Below are positions 18,886-28,816 of a stretch of DNA of 64,000 nt, in pieces. The notes under the pieces are model-generated. The model was not told the origin of the DNA and ran no database searches. It saw only the letters and a list, made by a program, of their open reading frames with translations. Source of the stretch: Kitasatospora sp. A2-31 (GTDB taxonomy: Bacteria; Actinomycetota; Actinomycetes; Streptomycetales; Streptomycetaceae); NCBI RefSeq assembly GCF_022288725.1, contig NZ_JAKNTA010000012.1, forward strand, positions 117,525-181,524, in the 5' to 3' direction. The position numbers were made by a program, and so were the translations under genes. Position 1 is the first letter of the stretch, and each line of letters begins with the position of its first letter.

Positions 18886-21608
18886 AGATCCCCGACCCCG
18901 CCGGGGCCCGCCGGCTGAGCTGCGACGTCCTGGTGGTCGGCGGTGGCACCGCCGGGTCGATGGCCGCGATCAGCGCGGCCGAGTCCGGGGCGAGCGTCCT
19001 GCTGCTGGAGAAGGCGCACGTGCGGCACTCCGGCGCGCTGGCCATGGGCATGGACGGCGTCAACAACGCCGTCGTCCCGGGCCGTGCGGACCCGGACGAC
19101 TACGTCGCGGAGATCACCCGCGCCAACGACGGCATCGTCGACCAGCGCACCGTCCGGCAGACCGCCACCCGCGGCTTCGCGATGGTCCAGCGGCTGGAGC
19201 GGTACGGGGTCAAGTTCGAGAAGGACGAGCACGGCGAGTACCTGGTGCGCCAGGTGCACCGCTCGGGCAGCTACGTGCTGCCGATGCCGGAGGGCAAGGA
19301 CGTCAAGAAGGTGCTCTACCGCGTCCTGCGGCAGCGCCGGCTGCGCGAGCGGATCACCATCGAGAACCGGGTGATGCCGGTCCGGGTGCTCACCGCCGGC
19401 GGCCGGGCGGTGGGGGCCGCCGGATTCGACACCCGCAGCGGGGAGTTCGTCACCGTCTCGGCCGGCGCGGTGGTGCTGGCCACCGGCCCCTGCGGCCGGC
19501 TCGGCCTGCCCGCGAGCGGCTACCTGTACGGCACCTACGAGAACCCGACCAACGCCGGCGACGGCTACGCCATGGCGTACCACGCGGGCGCCGAGCTCAG
19601 CGGCATCGAGTGCTTCCAGATCAACCCGCTGATCAAGGACTACAACGGGCCCGCGTGCGCCTACGTGGCCAATCCCTTCGGCGGCTACCAGGTCAACCGG
19701 CACGGCGAGCGGTTCGTCGACTCCGACTACTGGTCGGGGCAGATGATGGCGGAGTTCGCCGCCGAACTCGCCTCCGACCGCGGCCCGGTGTACCTGCGCA
19801 CCACGCACCTGCCGGAGGAGACGGTCCAGGCCCTGGAGTCGATCCTGCACACGACGGAGCGACCCACCCGGGGCACGTTCCACTCCGGGCGCGGGCACGA
19901 CTACCGTACCCACGACGTCGAGATGCACATCTCCGAGATCGGCCTGTGCGGCGGCCACTCCGCGTCCGGCGTCTGGGTGGACGAGAACGCCGCCACCACC
20001 GTGCCCGGCCTGTACGCGGCGGGGGACCTCGCCTGCGTCCCGCACAACTACATGATCGGCGCGTTCGTCTTCGGCGACCTCGCCGGCCGGCACGCCGCCG
20101 AGCACCTGCCGGCCGACCGCGCCGAGCTGCCGCTGGACCAGGTCCGGGCCGCGCACGAGCTGGTCTACCGCCCGCTGCGCAACCCGGACGGGCCCCCGCA
20201 GCCGCAGGTCGAGTACAAGCTGCGGCGCTTCGTCAACGATTACGTCGCCCCGCCGAAGACCGGGGCACGGCTGTCGCTGGCCCTGGAGCACGTGGAGCGG
20301 ATGCGCGACGAGATCGCGCGGATGGGCGCCCGCACGCCGCACGAGCTGATGCGCGCGGTCGAGGTGGACTTCATCCGGGACTGCGCCGAGATGGCCGCCC
20401 GCTCCTCGCTGGCCCGCACCGAGAGCCGCTGGGGCCTCTACCACCAGCGGCTCGACCACCCGGGGCGGGACGACAGGCGGTGGTTCAGCCACCTGAACCT
20501 GCGCAAGAACGCGGCCGGCGCGATGGAGTTCCTCACCCGGCCCGTCGCCCCCTACCTGGTGCCGGTGGACGGGCTGGAGCCGCCGGACCTCCCGGTCACC
20601 GTGCTCGGCGAGGTGCACCCGCAGCCGGTCGGCCGCACCACGGCGGCCACCGGCACCGCGACCTCCCGTGCGGAGGCCAGCGCGCGGCCAGGGGCGGCCG
20701 CGGGGTCCGTCTCCCCCCGCCTGCTCGACCTGCTCCGGCTCGCCGAACGGCAGCCCGGTCTCGACGACGTCGCACCCTACCTCGTCGACCCCGTCGCCGA
20801 CGTCCGCCGGACGGCGGTCTCCGTCCTCACCGAGAGCGCCCCGGCGGGCACCGGACCCGCGCTCGCCCGGGCCCTGGGCGACGCGGACGAGCGGGTCCGG
20901 GCGTCGGCGGTGGCGGGGCTGCGCGAACTGGCCGAGGTGCTGGACGGGGCGGCGCTCGGCGCCGACCTCACCCGCGCGGCCGGGTCGCCGGACCCGGTGG
21001 TCCGGGCCGGCGCCCTGGAGCTCGCCCGGGTGCTGCGCACCGGCTCGTCCGGGCTGTTCGCCGCCGGGCTGGCCGACGCCGCCGTGGCCGTGCGGCTGCA
21101 GGCCGTGCACGGGCTGGTGTCGCTGGACGACGGACCCGCGCTGGCGGTGGCCGTCGCGGACCCCGCCCGCGAGGTGCGGGTGGCGGTCGGCGAGGGTCTC
21201 GGCACCGTCGGCGACCCGGCCGCGACCCCGGCCCTGGTCCGGCTGGCGGGCGATCCCGACCCGCTGGTACGGGCCGCAGCCCTCACCGGCGCCGCCGGCA
21301 TCGGCTGCCCACCCGAGCTGGCCCGGCTGGCCGCCGCCGGGGACGACTCCTGGCAGGTCCGCAAGGCGGCCGCGGCGGCCCTCGGCGCGGCCGGTCTGCT
21401 GCCGCCGCTGCTCGCGCTGCTGGACGACCGCGAGGCCGACGTCCGCAAGGCCGCCGTCCGTGCCTCGGCCCCCGCTGCGGCCGAACCCGCGGTCGCCGAG
21501 GCCCTGCGCGCCCGCCTGGCCGACTCCGACGCCGACGTCCGCGCCTACGCCCGGCTCGCGCTCCGCCCGCACCGCCGGGCGGCAGCCGCCGCGGCGGCCG
21601 GCGCCTGA
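18882..21608 (+). CDS. AprA/fumarate-reductase-like flavoprotein fused to HEAT repeats
   Basis: A 908-residue two-part protein. Residues about 12-590 form an FAD-dependent oxidoreductase of the fumarate reductase/AprA superfamily: the Rossmann motif VVGGGTAGSMAA, a Glu of the ribose loop in LLLEKAH, SGALAMGMDGVNNAV (the flavin-contact loop), and a second FAD motif GLYAAGDLACVPHNYMIGAFVFGDLAG. Residues about 605-895 are HEAT/PBS-lyase-type helical repeats of about 31 residues (patterns such as DPLVRAAALTGAAGIG and DSWQVRKAAAAALGAAG), which usually bind other proteins. Together with the AprB-like ferredoxin five genes earlier it suggests an AprBA-like redox enzyme acting on an imported sulfur compound. 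The substrate and direction are inference. No signal peptide is seen, so it is probably cytoplasmic. Confidence 0.88.
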   Translation: MKIPDPAGARRLSCDVLVVGGGTAGSMAAISAAESGASVLLLEKAHVRHSGALAMGMDGVNNAVVPGRADPDDYVAEITRANDGIVDQRTVRQTATRGFAMVQRLERYGVKFEKDEHGEYLVRQVHRSGSYVLPMPEGKDVKKVLYRVLRQRRLRERITIENRVMPVRVLTAGGRAVGAAGFDTRSGEFVTVSAGAVVLATGPCGRLGLPASGYLYGTYENPTNAGDGYAMAYHAGAELSGIECFQINPLIKDYNGPACAYVANPFGGYQVNRHGERFVDSDYWSGQMMAEFAAELASDRGPVYLRTTHLPEETVQALESILHTTERPTRGTFHSGRGHDYRTHDVEMHISEIGLCGGHSASGVWVDENAATTVPGLYAAGDLACVPHNYMIGAFVFGDLAGRHAAEHLPADRAELPLDQVRAAHELVYRPLRNPDGPPQPQVEYKLRRFVNDYVAPPKTGARLSLALEHVERMRDEIARMGARTPHELMRAVEVDFIRDCAEMAARSSLARTESRWGLYHQRLDHPGRDDRRWFSHLNLRKNAAGAMEFLTRPVAPYLVPVDGLEPPDLPVTVLGEVHPQPVGRTTAATGTATSRAEASARPGAAAGSVSPRLLDLLRLAERQPGLDDVAPYLVDPVADVRRTAVSVLTESAPAGTGPALARALGDADERVRASAVAGLRELAEVLDGAALGADLTRAAGSPDPVVRAGALELARVLRTGSSGLFAAGLADAAVAVRLQAVHGLVSLDDGPALAVAVADPAREVRVAVGEGLGTVGDPAATPALVRLAGDPDPLVRAAALTGAAGIGCPPELARLAAAGDDSWQVRKAAAAALGAAGLLPPLLALLDDREADVRKAAVRASAPAAAEPAVAEALRARLADSDADVRAYARLALRPHRRAAAAAAAGA

Positions 21609-21954
21609 CGCACGGCCCCGGGACCGCCTCGGCGGCGCAGGCGGCGCGGGCGGCGACTGCCGGCCACGCCGCCCGGTGCGGGCGCGGCGGTGCCGGCCTT
21701 GGGCGCGGAGTCGCCGAGGTGGTCCACCTCGTCGTAGGCGGTGGTCTGCGGCGCGTCCTGGGTCTGCGCGCTCGGGGTGGGGGCGGCCGGGGCGGCGGCG
21801 GCCGTGGCCCACCGAGCCGGGAAGGGCCGCCCCGGGGGCGGCCGTGGGGTGTTACGTCATCGACGACGACGCGAGCGGAACATAGCAATGTGAAATTGCA
21901 CCAACAAGGGGTTGTGCGCGGCCGTCTTTTGGGGCTGCGTCAGGTCCGTCTACG
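21609..21954. other. Intergenic region with A/T-rich promoter segment
   Basis: 346 bp with no credible gene. The first 230 bp are G/C-rich. The segment 21880-21935 is the least G/C-rich part and holds an inverted repeat GCAAT-N5-ATTGC at 21885-21899. A -10-like TACGAT lies at 21951-21956, with only a weak TTTTGG at the -35 distance. This is the likely control region of the BlaI/M56 pair. Confidence 0.45.
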
Positions 21955-22020
21955 ATGGCCGGGACGACCGTCCACGACGCGTGGCGGGACAAGCGGGAAC
22001 GAGACGGGGGCGAACCGGGG

Positions 22021-22389
22021 GTGCGACGGCTGGGGGATCTGGAAGCGCAGATCATGGACCGCCTGTGGAGCTGGGGCCGGCCCGCGACCGTGCGCGAGCT
22101 GGTCGAGGACCTCAACCGGGAACGTCCCCTGGCGTACACCACGGTGATGACCGTGGCCGACACGCTGCACGGCAAGGGCGTGCTCCGCCGGGAGAAGCAG
22201 CGCCGGGCCTGGCTCTACGAGCCGACCCGCAGCCGCGAGTCGTACACCGCGGCGCTCATGCAGGACGCCCTCGGTTCCAGCACCGACCGCTCCAGCGCCC
22301 TGGCCCACTTCGTCGAGCAGATCGCCCCGGAGGAGCAGGAGGCGCTCCGGCAGGCGCTGCGGGCGCTCACCAGCGGCGACCCGGAGTGA
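22021..22389 (+). CDS. BlaI/MecI-family transcriptional repressor
   Basis: A winged-helix repressor of 122 residues starting VRRLGDLEAQIMDRLW, exactly where the family usually begins. The recognition region reads LAYTTVMTVADTLHGKGVLRRE, and the C-terminal helices (ALAHFVEQIAPEEQEALRQAL) serve dimerisation. Such repressors are inactivated when a partner M56 protease senses a signal; that partner follows directly with a 4-nt overlap. I chose the GTG at 22021. An ATG at 21955 would add 22 residues but overlaps a -10-like TACGAT. Confidence 0.88.
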   Translation: MRRLGDLEAQIMDRLWSWGRPATVRELVEDLNRERPLAYTTVMTVADTLHGKGVLRREKQRRAWLYEPTRSRESYTAALMQDALGSSTDRSSALAHFVEQIAPEEQEALRQALRALTSGDPE

Positions 22390-23285
22390 TCGGCTCCCTC
22401 GTCCTCACCGGCTACGCCGCCGTCCTCGGATACGCCGTCCCTCCGCTGCTCGCCCGGGCCCGGTGGCCGCTGCGCGCCCCGCGCACGGCGATCCTGCTCT
22501 GGCAGGCGTTGATGGCGGCGTTCGTCGTCACCGTCGCACTCGCCTGGTACCACGTCACGGCGTCCGGGCGGCACCTGCACGGACTGCTCGGGGCGGCCGA
22601 GCAGTGGCTCGGCGAGCCGCACGCCGCCGGGGGCGCCGAAGGGCTCGGGCTGCTGGTGCCGGTCGGCCTCACCGCGCTCTGGCCGGCGGCGTGGTTCGCG
22701 GCGGTCACCGTCTCCGCCCGCCGCCGGCGCCGCCGCCACGCCCGGCTGCTCGACCTGGTCGGCCGACCCGTGCCCGAGCTCGGCGCCGTCGTCCTGGACC
22801 ACGACCGCCCGGCCGCCTACTGCCTGCCCGGTCGGCCCGCCCGGGTCGTCCTGACCAGCGCCGCGATCGACACCCTCACCCCCGCCCAGTTGCAGGCCGT
22901 CCTGGCCCACGAACGGGCCCACCTGACCGGCCGCCACCACCTCGCGATGGCCGCCGCCGAGGCCTTCGGCCGTGCCTACCGCGTCCTGCCGCTGGCCCGC
23001 GCCGCGCGGGAGCGCACCGCCGAACTGATCGAGATGGCCTGCGACGACCGCGCGCTGCGCACCTCCTCGGCGCGGGCGCTCGCGGACGCCATGTGCGAGG
23101 TGGCGACGGGCGCCACCCCGCAGTCGGCCTTCGCCGCCGACGGCGCGGCCGTGCTGGTCCGGCTCAAGCGGCTGCTGCGCCCGGGCACCCCGCTCCATCC
23201 GGCCGCGCGCTGCGCCGTCCTGCTGCTCGGTGTCGCCGCCGCGGCGCTCCCCTACTTTCTGACCTGCGGGCCGGTACTCGGCTGA
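22386..23285 (+). CDS. M56-family membrane metalloprotease
   Basis: A 299-residue membrane protein. Helices lie at about 1-20, 35-55 and 80-105, and a last one at about 277-295. The zinc site HERAHLTGRHH (HExxH) lies in the cytosolic loop, and the ELIEMACDDRALR motif supplies the third ligand region. It resembles BlaR1/MecR1-like proteases but lacks a penicillin-binding sensor domain, so it probably senses something through its membrane part. The GTG start overlaps the BlaI-like stop. Confidence 0.9.
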   Translation: MIGSLVLTGYAAVLGYAVPPLLARARWPLRAPRTAILLWQALMAAFVVTVALAWYHVTASGRHLHGLLGAAEQWLGEPHAAGGAEGLGLLVPVGLTALWPAAWFAAVTVSARRRRRRHARLLDLVGRPVPELGAVVLDHDRPAAYCLPGRPARVVLTSAAIDTLTPAQLQAVLAHERAHLTGRHHLAMAAAEAFGRAYRVLPLARAARERTAELIEMACDDRALRTSSARALADAMCEVATGATPQSAFAADGAAVLVRLKRLLRPGTPLHPAARCAVLLLGVAAAALPYFLTCGPVLG

Positions 23286-23304
23286 GCCCGCGCACGCACC
23301 GGCC

Positions 23305-24120
23305 TCAGAGAAGCAGGACGCGGTCACCCTCGCTGATCCGGCCGGGGGCGAGCACCTGGGCGTGCACGCCCGCACAGGGGTGCGGGCCCATCCCCGGCAG
23401 CGGCTCCAGCCGGTTGTGCCGGGCCGGCACCCGCAGCGCCTCCGGGTCCCGGGGCAGCGGGCCGTGGGCGAGCGTCGGCACGGCGCAGCGCGGGGTGGGC
23501 ACGGTGATCCGCAGGCGCAGCTGCGCTCCGACGGCCAGCTCCCGGCCGATCCAGGCGTTCTCGACGAAGCCGCTGCCGGCGGTGCGGACCACCAGGTTCG
23601 GCCGGTAGCGCCGCAGGTCCACCGGGCCGTTCGGGCTCAGCTCGCCGATCCGGTCGAGGGTGGCGGTGGTCAGCAGGTGCAGGGGCGAGTGGTCGAAGAA
23701 GGTGCCGGCGGGCATCCGGATGGCGTGCAGCGGGACGTCGGCGTCCGGGCCGCCGCGCAGCACCTCCTCGGGCTCGGCCCGGTCGAGGGTGGCCTCGGCC
23801 GGCGGTTCGGCGACGAGCGCGACCGGGCGGCCGACCGCCGCCGACAGGCCCTCCGGGCCGAGTTCGGTGCCGTCCGCGTCGGTGATCCGCACGCCGTCGG
23901 CGGTGGTCGCCGCGGTGAGGGCGAGCAGGTGGCGCCACAGGCGCGGGTTCTTGGCGCTGGCCACCCGGCCGGTGTGCGGGTCGAGCAGCGCGTGCCGGCG
24001 GTCGCCGTCGACGCCGCGTTCGGTGACGTCGGCGGCGGCCAGGCGCTCGCCGAGCATCGACTTCACGGGGTAGCGCCACAGTTCGCCGACCGTGCCCACG
24101 GGGATGGCGGTGTCCTTCAT
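23305..24120 (-). CDS. MOSC-domain protein (molybdenum cofactor sulfurase-like)
   Basis: A 271-residue protein with an N-terminal MOSC_N beta-barrel (VGELWRYPVKSMLGERL, GDRRHALLD) and a C-terminal MOSC domain including FVENAWIGRELAVG and PRCAVPTL, whose Cys is the conserved residue linked to sulfur carrying or molybdenum binding. Proteins like YcbX/YiiM reduce N-hydroxylated compounds with the molybdenum cofactor. It follows the DAHP synthase gene by 57 nt on the same strand and may be read through from the cluster, but nothing ties it to the product. The start at 24120 is favoured by the family start (VGELWRYPVKSM). Confidence 0.9.
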   Translation of the reverse strand: MKDTAIPVGTVGELWRYPVKSMLGERLAAADVTERGVDGDRRHALLDPHTGRVASAKNPRLWRHLLALTAATTADGVRITDADGTELGPEGLSAAVGRPVALVAEPPAEATLDRAEPEEVLRGGPDADVPLHAIRMPAGTFFDHSPLHLLTTATLDRIGELSPNGPVDLRRYRPNLVVRTAGSGFVENAWIGRELAVGAQLRLRITVPTPRCAVPTLAHGPLPRDPEALRVPARHNRLEPLPGMGPHPCAGVHAQVLAPGRISEGDRVLLL

Positions 24121-24177
24121 CAGTGCTCTGCCTTTCAAGGGACCTTGCGGGGATGCCCCGGGCCTCACCCCGCGACC

Positions 24178-25404
24178 CTACGCGGGGAAGAGCAGGTCGA
24201 TCAGCTCGTTCGCCTGTTCTGGGTTGAGCCGCGGGTCGCACAGGGTCCGGTAGCGGTCGGTCAGCGCGGTCTCGGTCCGGACGTTCCCGCCGAGGCATTC
24301 GGTGACGTCGGTCGCGGCCGTCTCCAGGTGCAGGCCGCCGGTGTGCCGGCCGCGCCGTTCGAGGACGCGGCGGAAGGCGGCGGCCTCCTCTGCGATCGCC
24401 CGCAGGTGCCGGGTCTTCAGGCCGCCGGTCGCGCGCACGGTGTTGCCGTGCATCGGGTCGGTCGCCCACACCACGGGATGGCCGGCCCGCCGGACGGCGT
24501 CGACGAGGTCGGGCATCACCCGGTCGACCTCGGTGCGGCCGAACCGCAGGATGAGGGTCAGCCGTCCGGGGATGCGTTCGGGGTCGAGCCGCCGGCAGAG
24601 GGCGAGGACGTCGGCCGGGCTCGCGGTCGGTCCGATCTTGCAGGCGACCGGGTTGCGGACCGCGGCCAGCAGCTCGACGTGCGCGGCGTCGGGCTGCCTG
24701 GTCCGCTCCCCGACCCACGGCAAGTGGGTCGAGGCGAGGTACTCCCCACCGCCGGGGGCGGGGCGCACCAGCGGGCCCTCGTAGTCGACGACCAGCGCTT
24801 CGTGGCTGGCCCAGGGCCCGGCCGCGGGCCGGCCGGCGTCCGTACCGGCACGTTCGCGCCGGATCCGGCGCAGCTGCTCGCACACGCGTGCACCGGCGCG
24901 GTGGGCGAGCAGCATCCGCCGGGGGTCGTGCCGACGGGCCTGCGGGGTGGGCTCCTCGGAGTTGACCAGGTGTCCCCGGAAGACCGGGAGTTCGGCGCCG
25001 TCGTGCAGCTCGGTCGGCGCCGAGCGGGGCTTGGCGAACTGCCCGCCGATGCGGCCGACCCGGACGACCCGTCCGCCGATCCGGTCGGCGAGCCGGTCGC
25101 CGAGCGTGTCCAGGACGGCCAGCCGGGCGGCGAGGTGATCGGGCGTCTGCTCGGCGAGGCTCTCCGCGCAGTCGCCGACCTGCAGCAGCCACGCCCCGCC
25201 GGCGGCGACCTCGGCCAGGCTCCGGTGCAGCTCGGCCGTCTCGGCGAAGAGCACCGGCGGCGCGGCCTGCAACAGGGCGCGGCGGGTCGGCCGGTAGGCG
25301 GCGTGGTCCCGCCAGTCGGGCTGCTGCGCGGCGGGCAGCAGGTCCCAGACCAGCGGTTCGTCGTCGGCGAGAACTCTCGAGCCCTCGGCCGGGAAGGAAG
25401 ACAT
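24178..25404 (-). CDS. Class II DAHP synthase (plant-like AroA/PhzC type)
   Basis: It makes 3-deoxy-D-arabino-heptulosonate 7-phosphate from phosphoenolpyruvate and erythrose 4-phosphate, the first step to chorismate. The 408-residue protein shows class II landmarks: QVGDCAES (metal-binding Cys), RVGRIGGQFAKPRS, the KIGPTASP motif, LILRFG and DPMHGNTV. It is shorter than the housekeeping enzyme (about 450 residues), as is common for copies in phenazine and other secondary clusters. Placed just after the salicylate genes, it most likely boosts chorismate for salicylate. The ATG at 25404 begins the family-like sequence. Confidence 0.93.
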   Translation of the reverse strand: MSSFPAEGSRVLADDEPLVWDLLPAAQQPDWRDHAAYRPTRRALLQAAPPVLFAETAELHRSLAEVAAGGAWLLQVGDCAESLAEQTPDHLAARLAVLDTLGDRLADRIGGRVVRVGRIGGQFAKPRSAPTELHDGAELPVFRGHLVNSEEPTPQARRHDPRRMLLAHRAGARVCEQLRRIRRERAGTDAGRPAAGPWASHEALVVDYEGPLVRPAPGGGEYLASTHLPWVGERTRQPDAAHVELLAAVRNPVACKIGPTASPADVLALCRRLDPERIPGRLTLILRFGRTEVDRVMPDLVDAVRRAGHPVVWATDPMHGNTVRATGGLKTRHLRAIAEEAAAFRRVLERRGRHTGGLHLETAATDVTECLGGNVRTETALTDRYRTLCDPRLNPEQANELIDLLFPA

Positions 25405-25479
25405 CAGCGGTTCTCTCTCCGATGGATCCGATGGACTGGTCGGCGGTCCGGCGGCGCGGCGGCGGTGCACCGGCGGTCC

Positions 25480-25560
25480 GGCGGCGCGGTGGGCCCGGTC
25501 GGCGGTGCGGTGGGCCCGGTCGGCGGCGCGGCGGGCCCGGTCGGCGCGGCGGGTCCGGTC
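25480..25560. repeat. 21-bp tandem repeats in the leader of the DAHP synthase gene
   Basis: Four near-identical units of the form GGCGGTGCGGTGGGCCCGGTC stand head to tail; the last one is 3 bp short. A related 30-bp repeat lies just before, from 25441. The block fills most of the 227 bp between the ligase stop and the DAHP synthase start. It has no spacers and is not CRISPR. Confidence 0.7.
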
Positions 25561-25631
25561 GGCGCGATGGCCCTGGCGGCACGGCCGGGGGCGGCCGGCC
25601 CGGGCGAGGGGTCCGGGCCGGCCGCCGCGGG

Positions 25632-27257
<1,626 letters not shown>

Positions 27258-27302
27258 CTGATTCGGCTCCCTCTGGTCGTCGGGTCGGTGGTCGGTGGCG
27301 GG

Positions 27303-28646
27303 TCAGGCGGCGGGGGCGGACGCCTCGGCGGCCGGGCCGGCGCCGATCACGTGCGGGGCCACGCTGGACAGCTTCTCGCGGGTCTCCTCCAGCTCGCGGG
27401 CGGGCACGGAGTCGCCGACGATGCCCGCGCCGGCCCGCAGCCAGGCGTGGCCGTCCTTCTCGTAGAGCGCGCGCAGGACCAGCGCCGCGTCCATCGAGCC
27501 GTCGCTGGAGGCGGTCAGGACGGCGCCGGAGTACAGCCCGCGGGCGCTCGGCTCCAGGCGGACGATGCGCTCGTAGGCGGCCTCCTTGGGCACCCCGGAG
27601 GCGGTGATCGCCGGGAAGAGTGCGGCCAGGGCGTCCCAGGCGGTCCGGCCGGGGGCGAGCCGCCCGAGCACCCGGGAGCCGAGGTGCTGGACACTGCCGC
27701 GGGGCTTGACGGTCATGAAGTCGCCGACCACCACCGAGTCGGGGTCGCAGACGGTGAGCAGCTCCTCGTGGGCCAGCTTCACCGAGATGGCGTGCTCGAA
27801 GATCTCCTTGGCGTCGCCGAGCAGCTCCTCGCGGAGGCGGGCGTCCTCCTCGGCGCCGAGCCCGAGCGCCCGGGTGCCGGCCAGCGGCTGGGTGGAGACG
27901 GTGCCGGCGTCGTCCACCTCGACCACGGTCTCCGGGCTGAAGCCGGCCGCGCGCCAGCCGCCGAGGTCGAGCAGGAAGGAGCGGGCGGGGGTGTTGCGGC
28001 GGCGGCCGTGCACGTAGGTCGCGGGAAGGTCGACCGGCCCGCCGATCGGGACCGGCCGGGAGAGGATCACCTTCTGCAGCTCGCCGCGGCGGATGTCGTC
28101 GACGGCGACCGCGACCGACTTCCGGTACATCTCGGCACCGTAGCTGTCGACCGCGACGGGGGCCGGCGTCCCGGCCGGCTCGGCCGGCGGGTTCTCCAGG
28201 AATCTGCGGACGTCGTCCGCGGGCAGCTGCCCGGTCGTCCGGATCACGGCCCGGTCGGCGCGCAGCCGGACCTCGGTCCGGGGCACGACCACGTGGAGCA
28301 GCGGCGCGCCGGCCGGGATGTCGGCGGGGCGGTGGGCCAGGTAGCTGAGCTCGAAGGCCAGCCAGCCGTAGGCGTTCCAACCGGCGATCGGGAGGCGCTG
28401 CAGGGCCGCGCCGACCTGGGCGAGCGGGCGGTCGCCGAGCGGCTCGACACTCTCCTCGCCGTCGAAACGCACCCGCAGCCGGTCGGCGTCGAGGACGAGT
28501 TCGGCGAGGGCTCCGCCGGCGTAACACCACTCCTGTTCGCGTTCGTAGACGACGTGGCTGTCGAAGAGCCCCGCGCGGGCGAGCGCGGTGGCGGCGACCA
28601 GCGGGTCGAACGGCCCGTCGACGGTCAGGTCCTGGTAACGGTTCAT
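27303..28646 (-). CDS. Salicylate synthase (MbtI/Irp9/YbtS type)
   Basis: It converts chorismate through isochorismate to salicylate and pyruvate, with magnesium, in one chain. The 447-residue length is right for MbtI/Irp9. Chorismate-binding landmarks include VKPRGSVQHLGSRV, the GDAKEIFEHAISVKLA helix with the metal-binding Glu, TASGVPKEAAYERI, and RGLYSGAVL with the final RAGAGIVGDSVPARELEE. No separate isochorismate pyruvate lyase (PchB) is present, which fits the bifunctional type. The ATG at 28646 sits 170 bp after the thioesterase gene in transcription order, so it may have its own promoter. Confidence 0.94.
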   Translation of the reverse strand: MNRYQDLTVDGPFDPLVAATALARAGLFDSHVVYEREQEWCYAGGALAELVLDADRLRVRFDGEESVEPLGDRPLAQVGAALQRLPIAGWNAYGWLAFELSYLAHRPADIPAGAPLLHVVVPRTEVRLRADRAVIRTTGQLPADDVRRFLENPPAEPAGTPAPVAVDSYGAEMYRKSVAVAVDDIRRGELQKVILSRPVPIGGPVDLPATYVHGRRRNTPARSFLLDLGGWRAAGFSPETVVEVDDAGTVSTQPLAGTRALGLGAEEDARLREELLGDAKEIFEHAISVKLAHEELLTVCDPDSVVVGDFMTVKPRGSVQHLGSRVLGRLAPGRTAWDALAALFPAITASGVPKEAAYERIVRLEPSARGLYSGAVLTASSDGSMDAALVLRALYEKDGHAWLRAGAGIVGDSVPARELEETREKLSSVAPHVIGAGPAAEASAPAA

Positions 28647-28816
28647 GGGTTGCTACCTCGTTTCGGGCGCCCGGGGTGCGGGCGGTGGGGGCCGCCGGCG
28701 CGGTGGCCGGCGTGCGGGACGGTGGGGGCGGTGGCGGGGCGGGTCTGCGGTCCGACCGGCCCGCGGGGCGCGGCGGGGACGCGGCGCAGGCGCGGCGGGA
28801 GCCGGGGCGGGCGGCC

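Noticed and set aside
17976..21812. Open frame of 1278 codons on the minus strand over the flavoprotein gene
   Set aside because: Antisense shadow of the AprA-like gene with no family pattern.
25480..25560. Possible CRISPR array or attachment site
   Set aside because: Direct 21-bp repeats without spacers and no cas, integrase or tRNA gene nearby.
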